Shown here one piece after another: positions 46,427-53,803 of a stretch of DNA of 64,000 bases. Under the pieces are notes generated by a model that was given only the letters and a program-made list of their open reading frames with translations, ran no database searches and was not told the origin of the DNA. The translations under genes and the position numbers were made by a program. How positions within the stretch are numbered: position 1 is the stretch's first letter; each line of letters starts with the position of its first letter. The stretch covers positions 30,309-94,308 of the forward strand of contig DATIPO010000081.1 in NCBI GenBank assembly GCA_035471925.1, given 5' to 3'. This DNA comes from JANQFM01 sp035471925. Lineage in GTDB: Bacteria > Acidobacteriota > UBA6911 > RPQK01 > DATIPO01.

Positions 46427-49324
46427 TCAGTGCTGCGGTAACTCGACGGTCACGGTCTGCTCTCCCGAGCGCAGTGAGAGGTTGGTGCTCGCAAGCGGAG
46501 TCCGCAAGACCCGGGTCACGAGGGACGCTGAACCCTCACCCAGTGGAAAGATCTCGAGGACGTAGCGCGAGGGGGCGTGGGCTGCTATTTGCACGGTGAA
46601 AGAACCATCGGGACTGCCATTCCCGAAGGCAATGGCACGAACCATGCCGATATTGGGATCGCCCGGCTCCTGAAGGGGACGCAGCCAAAGTCGGTAGCGT
46701 TGGCCGGGAACTGCGTTCGAGACCTCGACGTTGGCCACAGCCCTGGGGACCAACTCGAGGGTGACCCGTTGGGTGCCGCCTTCCTTGAGGTCGATGCGCT
46801 GGCGGGATGCCAAGCCGGCGTCCGAAACCCTGAGGACACAGATTCCAGGATTCACGTCCTGAAAAAGGAAGGTTCCGTCGGCATTGGTCACAGCTTGGAT
46901 CCCGTAGGTGCCTTGAGAGAAGAGCGAAACTACTGTGGAAGGCCAGGGCCTGCCGTCTCTGACGACCCGGCCCTCGATCCGCGCCAGGGACTGCAACCGC
47001 AAGTCCGCCAGCTCGACTCGGTTCTCGCCTTGAACAATCGTGATTTGCAGTGGCCTGGAGGGTGCCCAGTCTGGGTGGTCGGCGGTGAAGACATACTGGC
47101 CGGCCCCTAGTCCAGCCGCTTCGAATCGGCCTTGAGCATCGCTGCTGAGGACTCCTTCGCCATCGCGCGAGAAGGTGGCTGGAGTATAGATTCTCCGCGC
47201 GCTGGGATCTTGGGTCACCGCTCCGACCGAAATCTCCGCACCTTGGACAGGCTGTCCCCGGGAGTCGGTGACCCGCCCATGGGCCACTGCCTCGGAGGAG
47301 AGCTGCAAGCGGATGTCGTCAATCTGGTCGCCAGGGCTGGTTTCGAGGATCTGGCTGTACCCTTTGGCGAATCCTTTGGTCTGGGACTCCAACTGGATTC
47401 TCCCAGCCTCGCAGTGGACGGTGAAGCGTCCTTCGGGGTCAGTGCGGCCCTGCGGCTCGGAAAAGACCCGAACACCGGGAAGCGGACCGTCCAGCCGCAG
47501 GACGCTGACCGGAATGTCCTCCTTGAGGATGGGACGTCCGGAAGAATCGACGAGCCGGCCCGAAAGGACAACCCTGCGATGCAGCACCACGCGGACATCC
47601 TTTCGGCCGGCGCGGATTTCGGCGAGGTCTTCTCTCTGGTAGTCGAAGTGGCTGGCGGTCAGCCAGAAAGCTTCACCCAGCAGCCGGTCGGAACTGAAAC
47701 GTCCCTGGGCATCGGTCTTCAAGCGCGTGAGCCCATCACCTGAACCAGGCGCGCCGCGGATCTCCACCAGGACCCCTTGCACTCCCCGGCCACGATCGTC
47801 CACCACTTGTCCCGCCAACGACGACCATCCGTGAGCCATCTTCAAGGTCAAGTCGTCCAGCACCTCGCCTGGTCCCAAGAGAACCTCTAACGGATTGGAA
47901 GAGCGCCTGATCTGTCCTCCCGTCAGCCGATAACGTCCCGGGGACAGGCCTCGAAAGACGAAGCGGCCTTCTTCATCGGACCGCTGGCTGAGGTCGACGG
48001 ATTGGTCTTCGGGAAGATCGACCGAGTGGAGGCCGATCATGACGTTCCCGACCGGCTCGCCCTCTCCCACGGTGCTCCAGCCGGCGATCCGGGAGTGGCG
48101 CCACAAGCGGACCTCCAACTCCTCTCGTCTTTCATCAGACCCGACCGTGAACTGGGCCTTGTCGCGTGAGATGAGGTCGGGGTGGTAGACCGAGAGGACG
48201 TAGGGCTTGTCCAGCCACAGTCCCTTGATGAAGCAGCGTCCGGCGGCATCGCTCTTGTCCTGACCGTAGCGGGCAATTCCGAAAGCCTGGGTCTCGATGT
48301 TGCGCGGAAGCAGACGGGTGACATGGGGAAGCACGGCGCAGACAGCATCGCGAACCGGCTGATCGCGGTCATCGACGATGCGGGCGGCCAAGGTGCCTCC
48401 CTGTTCCAGCTTGAAGTCGATGTCGGAGAGATACTGACCGGCCTCCAGCCGGACCCGCCGGGGCTCGGAAGTGCCCAGAGCGTAGGCTTCCCGTCCCGGA
48501 CCCGCGGCTAGCGCGTAGATGCCGGGCGGCAACTGGGAAAACCGGTAGCGTCCCTCACGGTCCACCGAGGTCACCGCCAGAGGCCTGCCTGAAACCAACC
48601 ATTGATTGCCGGCGTTGACGCGGCGCGAGGTGGCGGCATCGAAGATCTCCACCGCCGCGCCCCGGGCAGGAGTGCCGCTGCCCGCTACCAAGACAGTGCC
48701 GGTGACGCGCCCCTCGCTCTGGAGTTGCAGGTCGAATTGCAGTTCGCTGGGCCAAGATTCCGAATCGTATTCCATCTCACGCCGCCACTCGGCCAGCCGA
48801 CGGTCGAGACTGCCCCAGTCAGGCGCATAACCGGGACGTCGAGCCAAGAGCACGCCCAGCGGTGCCTGGGCGGGAAGATGGAACTCGAAGGAACCATCCT
48901 TGCGGGACGCCAACTTGATCTGGCGGTCAAATCCCCGACGCAGTTCCTCAGGAATCTCAGCTTCCTCATCTTGCCCGATAAGGTCCAGGGCCCGGGGCAC
49001 CGGATACTCGAATTTCGGACCGACGGGAATCAGCAGGATGGGCAATGAGGGCAGAGTTTGACCTTCCGGTCCCCGCACCGTCCCAAAAATCTTCACCTGC
49101 CCGTCGGAGGAAAGCTCCCGCTTGAACTGGGACCGGTAGGACAGGTCGGCCTTTCCTCCCCGGAACCTCTCGGAGGTGGGCGAGGCCCCTACACCTGGTC
49201 CCCGGTCTGGTGGACGAAGTGAAGCCGGTGCATCGGCTTCTGGCGGGGACCGTCGATGATCGATCCACAGCAGTGCGGCGATCAAGGCGGCGAGGAGTAC
49301 GAGCAAGGTGCGGCGACGAGGCAT
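46427..49324 (-). CDS. Large exported protein with repeated carboxypeptidase-regulatory-like domains
   Basis: A 965-residue protein with an N-terminal signal/anchor (residues 4-21). It is built from tandem CarboxypepD_reg-type Ig-like beta-sandwiches, recognised by repeats such as 'GTVLVAGSGTPARGAAVEIF', 'GQVVDDRGRGVQGVLVEIRG', 'GRVTDSRGQPVQGAEISVGA' and 'GRVVRDGRPWPSTVVSLF', each followed by a 'G.F....L.pG.Y' strand. I count at least eight copies. No catalytic domain is seen. GGAG seven bases upstream supports the ATG at 49324. Surface or periplasmic scaffold role is inferred. Confidence 0.82.
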   Translation of the reverse strand: MPRRRTLLVLLAALIAALLWIDHRRSPPEADAPASLRPPDRGPGVGASPTSERFRGGKADLSYRSQFKRELSSDGQVKIFGTVRGPEGQTLPSLPILLIPVGPKFEYPVPRALDLIGQDEEAEIPEELRRGFDRQIKLASRKDGSFEFHLPAQAPLGVLLARRPGYAPDWGSLDRRLAEWRREMEYDSESWPSELQFDLQLQSEGRVTGTVLVAGSGTPARGAAVEIFDAATSRRVNAGNQWLVSGRPLAVTSVDREGRYRFSQLPPGIYALAAGPGREAYALGTSEPRRVRLEAGQYLSDIDFKLEQGGTLAARIVDDRDQPVRDAVCAVLPHVTRLLPRNIETQAFGIARYGQDKSDAAGRCFIKGLWLDKPYVLSVYHPDLISRDKAQFTVGSDERREELEVRLWRHSRIAGWSTVGEGEPVGNVMIGLHSVDLPEDQSVDLSQRSDEEGRFVFRGLSPGRYRLTGGQIRRSSNPLEVLLGPGEVLDDLTLKMAHGWSSLAGQVVDDRGRGVQGVLVEIRGAPGSGDGLTRLKTDAQGRFSSDRLLGEAFWLTASHFDYQREDLAEIRAGRKDVRVVLHRRVVLSGRLVDSSGRPILKEDIPVSVLRLDGPLPGVRVFSEPQGRTDPEGRFTVHCEAGRIQLESQTKGFAKGYSQILETSPGDQIDDIRLQLSSEAVAHGRVTDSRGQPVQGAEISVGAVTQDPSARRIYTPATFSRDGEGVLSSDAQGRFEAAGLGAGQYVFTADHPDWAPSRPLQITIVQGENRVELADLRLQSLARIEGRVVRDGRPWPSTVVSLFSQGTYGIQAVTNADGTFLFQDVNPGICVLRVSDAGLASRQRIDLKEGGTQRVTLELVPRAVANVEVSNAVPGQRYRLWLRPLQEPGDPNIGMVRAIAFGNGSPDGSFTVQIAAHAPSRYVLEIFPLGEGSASLVTRVLRTPLASTNLSLRSGEQTVTVELPQH

Positions 49325-49528
49325 CCTGGTCTCCAACGGCTGACGATGCTCCCCAGCCGGCCCAGCCGGACGGCCGGGAAAGGCGGCCCTGTGTCTCAGC
49401 GTGCGAGGCACCGGACACGACGGTGAAGCTCGAGCGAATACAAGTATACCTGATGGCTTTGAAACCGACGGCGCCCAGAAGTTCCCTGGCACGAAGGATC
49501 CCAGTCAGCGTTCGTGACGGAAAATCCC

Positions 49529-49558
49529 TTGACAGAAGAAAGGACTCCGCGTTAGGCT
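49529..49558 (+). promoter_or_regulatory. Sigma-70 promoter of the methionine operon
   Basis: TTGACA (49529-49534) and TAGGCT (49553-49558) are separated by 18 bases. A start near 49565 would begin about 30 bases before the SAM riboswitch and 374 bases before hom. The 200 bases between the upstream gene start (49324) and this promoter hold nothing else recognisable. Confidence 0.6.
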
Positions 49559-49594
49559 TTTGGGCGCTGTCCATTTCTTGGAATGCGATAGCTC

Positions 49595-49692
49595 GTTTAT
49601 CAAGAGTGGCTGAGGGAACAGGCCCTATGAAGCCACAGCAACCTGGTCGCCCGGACCAAGGTGCTAATTCCTGCCCTTTGGGGGAGATGAAC
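49595..49692 (+). ncRNA. SAM-I (S-box) riboswitch
   Basis: The aptamer consensus is clear. P1 pairs 49595-49601 with 49686-49692. P2 GTGGC/GCCAC encloses the kink-turn CTGAGGGA and the core AGGCCCTATGAAGCC. AGCAACC leads into P3 (TGGTC-GCCCG-GACCA). AAGGTGCTAATTCCTGC contains the SAM-contacting bases, and P4 ends in a GGGGGAGATGA stretch. It lies upstream of three aspartate/methionine pathway genes and should lower their expression when SAM is abundant. Confidence 0.93.
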
Positions 49693-49938
49693 AGCGGTCG
49701 GCTGTTTCGCCTGAAGCGCCGGCTTCGCATTTGTCCCCGCAGAGTTCGAATCGTTGCTGTTTGGCGGCTTGGCACCGATCCATGCCTCCGCTGAGCCTGC
49801 GCGGACTCCCGCAGTCCGCCGCCAGGCTGGAACGGATGGCTGCGGCCACGGCGGCTGAGGCGCGGCATCGATCAGGAACATGCACTTTGCGTCCCTTGTT
49901 GTGCACGATGGTGCACTGAAAGGACACAAAAAACTGCT
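49693..49938 (+). other. 246-base leader between riboswitch and hom (expression platform)
   Basis: Contains a short hairpin GAAGC-GCCG-GCTTC (49713-49726) with no following T-tract, and a GTGCAC-GATG-GTGCAC hairpin (49901-49916) just before AAAGGA, which lies about 14 bases upstream of the hom ATG. The mechanism (termination or start occlusion) cannot be decided by eye. A 62-codon frame inside it has no ribosome site and is probably not a leader peptide. Confidence 0.4.
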
Positions 49939-51297
49939 ATGAGTACACTGCTATTTCCTCTACGGGAAAAGCCGCCTCGTCCATCTGCACCTCCCGACAT
50001 CCGCAAGGTCCGCATCGGACTCTTGGGAGCGGGAGGCGTGGGACAGGCCTTCCTTCAACTTTGCCGCCGCGAAAGGGAGTTCTTCCTGCGACGGGGCCTT
50101 GACCTGCAACCTGTCAGCGCCTTGGTGCGCGACACCTCGCGCCCCCGCCAGGGAATGCCTCCCCCGGCGCTGCTCACCGCCGATCCGCTGCGCTTCCTGA
50201 AGTGCTCCTGTGACGTTGTCGTGGAGGCCTTGGGAGGGGTGGAGCCGTCGCGCACGCTGGTGGCCCACTGCCTCAAGGCGCGGATTCCCGTGGTCACGGC
50301 CAACAAGTCGCTTGTAGCGGCCCACGGCGCCGAGCTTTCAGCCCTGGCTCAAGCCCATGGCACCCGTTTGCGCGTCGAAGCCGCGGCCGTGGCCGGCGTC
50401 CCCTTCATCGGCAACCTGGAGGCGCGTCCCCTGGCCGGGCGCTTCAGCGCTCTGCAAGGCGTCCTCAACGGCACCAGCAACTATCTGTTGACTCGACTGA
50501 GCGAAGGTCAAGGTCTGGAGCCGGCCCTCTCAGAAGCCCAAGAACTGGGTGTGGCCGAACCCGACCCGTCCAACGACCTGAGCGGGCGCGACAGTGCCGA
50601 GAAGCTGGCCCTGCTGTTGCAGCGCTTGTGCTCCCGCCAAGTCGACACGGCGGCCCTGGAAGTCCAACCGCTGGCCAACCTCCAGCCAATGGACCTGCAG
50701 GCTGCCCGGCTGCTGGGGGGAGTTGTGCGTCCGGCGGCCTGTGCTTGGCTCAGCGAGCCGCCCTCACCGTGCAACCATCGAGCAGAAGCCATACAGGCCT
50801 TCGTGGGCCCCTGCTATGTGCCCAACGGTCATCCCCTGGCTCAAGTCCACGGCCTGGAGAACGGCTTGCTCTTGCTCAAGGATGCTCCCCACGGCCAGAC
50901 GGCAGCCAACCTCTTCTATCAAGGCCCCGGCGCCGGTTGCGAGGTCACCGCAGCGACTCTTCTCGACGACCTCTGGGAGTCCGTCCAGGACGCCTCCGAC
51001 AGCAGGCCGGCCAGCCAGTTCCCTGCCCCGCAAGGCCCGCCTGCAACCTTGCAGGCGCCCCGGACACCTTGGTTTCTGCGCCTCAAGGCGGATCCGGCTG
51101 AACTCGACGATATCCTTGCCTTCCTGGCCGATCACGGTCTTCATGGGCGCGGCAGCCACGCCGCAGCAGATACCGTCTGGCTTCTCACCAGCCGGGCTTC
51201 ACGGGCCCGCGTCGAAGCCGTTGGCCAAGCTCTGGCCGAAGCTGCCCAATCTGACATCCTGCCCTTACGGGCCCTGGAGGTGCCGCATGGCTGCTGA
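49939..51297 (+). CDS. hom: Homoserine dehydrogenase with C-terminal ACT-like domain
   Basis: Reduces aspartate semialdehyde to homoserine. The 452-residue protein has the NAD(P) motif 'IGLLGAGGVGQAFLQL' near residue 23, 'VVTANKSLVAAHG', the catalytic 'GVLNGTSNYLLTRLSEG' and 'DPSNDLSGRDSAEKLALL' carrying the catalytic Asp/Lys region. Residues about 375-450 look like an ACT domain ('PWFLRLKADPAELDDILAFL'), a likely feedback site. It is the first gene under the SAM-I riboswitch and overlaps the aspartokinase gene by 11 bases. The ATG at 49939 has a weak, distant AGGA. Confidence 0.93.
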   Translation: MSTLLFPLREKPPRPSAPPDIRKVRIGLLGAGGVGQAFLQLCRREREFFLRRGLDLQPVSALVRDTSRPRQGMPPPALLTADPLRFLKCSCDVVVEALGGVEPSRTLVAHCLKARIPVVTANKSLVAAHGAELSALAQAHGTRLRVEAAAVAGVPFIGNLEARPLAGRFSALQGVLNGTSNYLLTRLSEGQGLEPALSEAQELGVAEPDPSNDLSGRDSAEKLALLLQRLCSRQVDTAALEVQPLANLQPMDLQAARLLGGVVRPAACAWLSEPPSPCNHRAEAIQAFVGPCYVPNGHPLAQVHGLENGLLLLKDAPHGQTAANLFYQGPGAGCEVTAATLLDDLWESVQDASDSRPASQFPAPQGPPATLQAPRTPWFLRLKADPAELDDILAFLADHGLHGRGSHAAADTVWLLTSRASRARVEAVGQALAEAAQSDILPLRALEVPHGC

Positions 51298-52093
51298 ATT
51301 GGCTCTAAGCGTCCTCAAAGTAGGGGGGTCGGTTCTGCGCCGCCAGGACGACTACCAAGCCGTAGCCGATTATCTTTGCGCACGCCGCCGCAAGGAGCCC
51401 GGGAGGCACCTGTTGGTGGTGGTTTCGGCTCAGCATGGCCACACTGACCGGCTCCTGCGGGAGGCTTCCCGCCATCAGTCCCGACCCGATGCCGACGCCC
51501 TCGATCTTCTCTGGTCGACGGGCGAGCTGCGGTCGGTGGCCTTGCTGACCCTGGCGCTCAGGTCGCGCCGTCAGGACGTGGGCGGACTCAACGTCCACCA
51601 ATGCGGACTTCACCTGGAAGGCACTCACGATCCCGGACGCCCCGCCGGACTTCCCCAGGAAGCAGCGGTTCCCCGCGTCCGCCTGCGCCGGCTGCCCCTA
51701 CTGCGCTGGCTGCGCCGTCACCCGCTGCTGGTCGTCCCAGGATTCCTGGCCGTGGCCCCCGGGCAGGGTCTGCGGACCCTGGGCCGGGGCGGCTCCGACT
51801 GGACGGCCCTCCTTCTGGCCGCTTCCCTTAAAGCCGACACCTGCGAGCTGATCAAAGACGTTCCTGGCTATTTCGAGGCTGATCCCAAGCGCTATCCCGA
51901 AGCCCGCCGGCTGCCCGAATTGACATTCGATCAAGCCCTGGAGATGGCTTCGCGCGGATGCGACCTCGTTCAGCCTCAAGCCTTGGAGACAGCCCGACGC
52001 TTCGGCCTCGACCTGTGTGTCCGCAGCCTCGACGAGGGCGGCGCCTGCACCTTTATCCGAAGGATTCGAAATAGAAAGGACCTTGCATCATGA
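51287..52093 (+). CDS. Aspartokinase catalytic domain without ACT domains
   Basis: Phosphorylates aspartate, the entry to the aspartate pathway. Only the amino-acid-kinase fold is present (268 residues against about 400-450 usual). 'LSVLKVGGSVLRR' gives the phosphate-binding Lys-Gly-Gly, 'GRGGSDWTALLLAASLKAD' the Asp-site motif, and 'LIKDVPGYFEADPKRYPEARRL' plus 'ELTFDQALEMASRG' match the C-terminal lobe. The two ACT regulatory domains are missing, so Lys/Thr feedback in cis is not expected. Control by the riboswitch, or by the ACT domain of co-encoded hom, may compensate. GGAGG six bases upstream marks the ATG. It overlaps the next gene as ATGA. Confidence 0.88.
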   Translation: MAAELALSVLKVGGSVLRRQDDYQAVADYLCARRRKEPGRHLLVVVSAQHGHTDRLLREASRHQSRPDADALDLLWSTGELRSVALLTLALRSRRQDVGGLNVHQCGLHLEGTHDPGRPAGLPQEAAVPRVRLRRLPLLRWLRRHPLLVVPGFLAVAPGQGLRTLGRGGSDWTALLLAASLKADTCELIKDVPGYFEADPKRYPEARRLPELTFDQALEMASRGCDLVQPQALETARRFGLDLCVRSLDEGGACTFIRRIRNRKDLAS

Positions 52094-53280
52094 GATTTGC
52101 TACCAAGACCATCCACGCCCACCAGCCCTCCGATCCCTCCACGGGAGCGCTGGCCGCACCCATCTTTCAGACCTCGACCTTCGAGCAGCGGGCTCCGGCT
52201 GTGAACAAAGGATTCGACTACACGCGCACCAACAATCCCACCCGTCAACGACTGGAAGAAGTATTGGCCGAGTTGGAGGGCGTCGAACATTGCGCCCTCT
52301 TCAGCTCCGGCCTGTGCGCCGAGAACGCCGTCTTTCACGGACTGTTGCGGCCAGGAGATAACATCACGGTTCCGCCGGACGTTTATGGTGGAACTCATCG
52401 CCTTTTGCATCAGGTGTACAAGGGCTTTGACATCAAGTGCCTGACGGTCGACTACAACGACTCTGAAGCCCTGGAAGAAGCCCTGGGACAAGGCGTTAAA
52501 CTAGTGTGGCTGGAAACGCCCACCAATCCCCGCCTGCTGATTTACGACGTTGCGGCCATCGCCCAGACGGCCCGCCGCCACGGAGCTCTCACCGGCGTCG
52601 ACAATACCTTCGCCACGCCTCTCTTCCAGAGGCCCTTCGATTTGGGAGCCGACATCGTGGTCCACAGCGTCACCAAGTACCTTTCCGGGCACTCCGATCT
52701 GATTCAAGGAGCCGCCCTGGCCAAGGATCCGGCAGTCTTCGAGCCCATCCGCTTCCTCCAGAACGCTACTGGAGGCACGCCTTCGGCTTTCGACTGTTGG
52801 CTGACTCTGCGAGGACTCAAAACCATGGAACTGCGCCTCCAACGCCATGCCGAGAACGCCCAGGCCATCGCCCAAGCCCTGGTGGGTCACCCTGCGGTGG
52901 AACGCGTCTATTTTCCTGGCCTCAGCGATCACCCGGGACACGCCGTGGCCTGCCGCCAGATGAGCGGATTCGGCGGCATGGTGAGCCTGGAACTGCGGGC
53001 ATCGCGCCAGCAGGTGGTGGACTTCGTCTCCAGCCGCCGCTTTTTCGCCCTGGCAGAAAGCCTGGGCGGGGTCAAGGCCTTGATTTGCCATCCCGCCACT
53101 ATGACCCATGCCTCCATTCCAGTCGAGGACCAGTTAGAGCTGGGACTCAAAGATACCCTCGTTCGCCTCAGTCCGGGCTGCGAGAATCCACAGGACCTCG
53201 TGGAAGATCTCCTCTCCGGGCTGGACGAACTGGCCTCCTGCGAACCGAGCCGGGAGATCGCCGCCTCTGGAGCCCCTTGA
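52090..53280 (+). CDS. Cystathionine gamma-synthase / O-acylhomoserine sulfhydrylase family enzyme
   Basis: A 396-residue PLP enzyme of the Cys/Met metabolism family that activates an acylhomoserine toward cystathionine or homocysteine. The PLP lysine lies in 'VVHSVTKYLSGHSDLIQGA', with 'PTNPRLLIYDVAAIA' and 'GVDNTFATPLFQRPFDLGAD' around the cofactor, and 'YTRTNNPTRQRLEEVLAELE' binding phosphate from the partner subunit. Sequence alone does not separate MetB, MetZ and gamma-lyase activities, but the SAM riboswitch and hom upstream favour methionine synthesis. It is translationally coupled to the aspartokinase. Confidence 0.93.
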   Translation: MRFATKTIHAHQPSDPSTGALAAPIFQTSTFEQRAPAVNKGFDYTRTNNPTRQRLEEVLAELEGVEHCALFSSGLCAENAVFHGLLRPGDNITVPPDVYGGTHRLLHQVYKGFDIKCLTVDYNDSEALEEALGQGVKLVWLETPTNPRLLIYDVAAIAQTARRHGALTGVDNTFATPLFQRPFDLGADIVVHSVTKYLSGHSDLIQGAALAKDPAVFEPIRFLQNATGGTPSAFDCWLTLRGLKTMELRLQRHAENAQAIAQALVGHPAVERVYFPGLSDHPGHAVACRQMSGFGGMVSLELRASRQQVVDFVSSRRFFALAESLGGVKALICHPATMTHASIPVEDQLELGLKDTLVRLSPGCENPQDLVEDLLSGLDELASCEPSREIAASGAP

Positions 53281-53349
53281 CGGATTGGAGCCAATGGCAC
53301 GGGCGATCGGCAGTCTGCCGGTCGCCCAGACCCATGCTAACCTGAGTGA

Positions 53350-53748
53350 ATGTGGCTCAAGATGATTCTGGGTGCCGTGGCCTTCATCAACATTCTCTTC
53401 GGAGCGGCGGCGCTGACCGTGCCTCACAGCATGGCCGAGTTGGCCCACCTGCAGCCGCTTAATCCTTCGGGAGTGGGCGAGGTGCGGTCGTTCTACGGAG
53501 CGCTGGTTCTGGTCCTGGGGGCCATCATTCTGCACGCGCTGCGGCGTCCTCAACCGGGACGCGAATGGCTTCGCTGCCTGGGAATCCTCTTCCTGGGAGT
53601 CGGCTGCGGACGCCTGGCCAGCCTGGTGCTGGACGGTCTGGAGGCCTACACTGCCACCGTGCTCGTCGTGGAATTGCTCTTCGCCGCCCTGCTCCTCTAC
53701 GGTGCCGAGGCCCTACGCCCCGACCACGCCTCGCCCGTCCAACCCTGA
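53350..53748 (+). CDS. Small membrane protein, DUF4345-like
   Basis: A 132-residue protein with four predicted membrane helices ('ILGAVAFINILFGAAALTV', 'FYGALVLVLGAIILHAL', 'CLGILFLGVGCGRLASLVL' and 'TVLVVELLFAALLLYGA'). The arrangement and 'EVRSFYGALVL' resemble the DUF4345 family of unknown function. TAACCT ends six bases before the ATG with no ribosome site, so it may be another leaderless gene. It follows the methionine operon by 69 bases but probably has its own promoter. Confidence 0.7.
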   Translation: MWLKMILGAVAFINILFGAAALTVPHSMAELAHLQPLNPSGVGEVRSFYGALVLVLGAIILHALRRPQPGREWLRCLGILFLGVGCGRLASLVLDGLEAYTATVLVVELLFAALLLYGAEALRPDHASPVQP

Positions 53749-53803
53749 CCGGTTGCAGCCCGAAGTCAGACCAATTCGGAGGCGATTCCATCAAAAGGAA
53801 CCT

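Noticed and set aside
49731..49919. 62-codon open frame in the hom leader as a possible leader peptide
   Set aside because: No ribosome site and no run of regulatory Met codons. The SAM-I aptamer already provides control.
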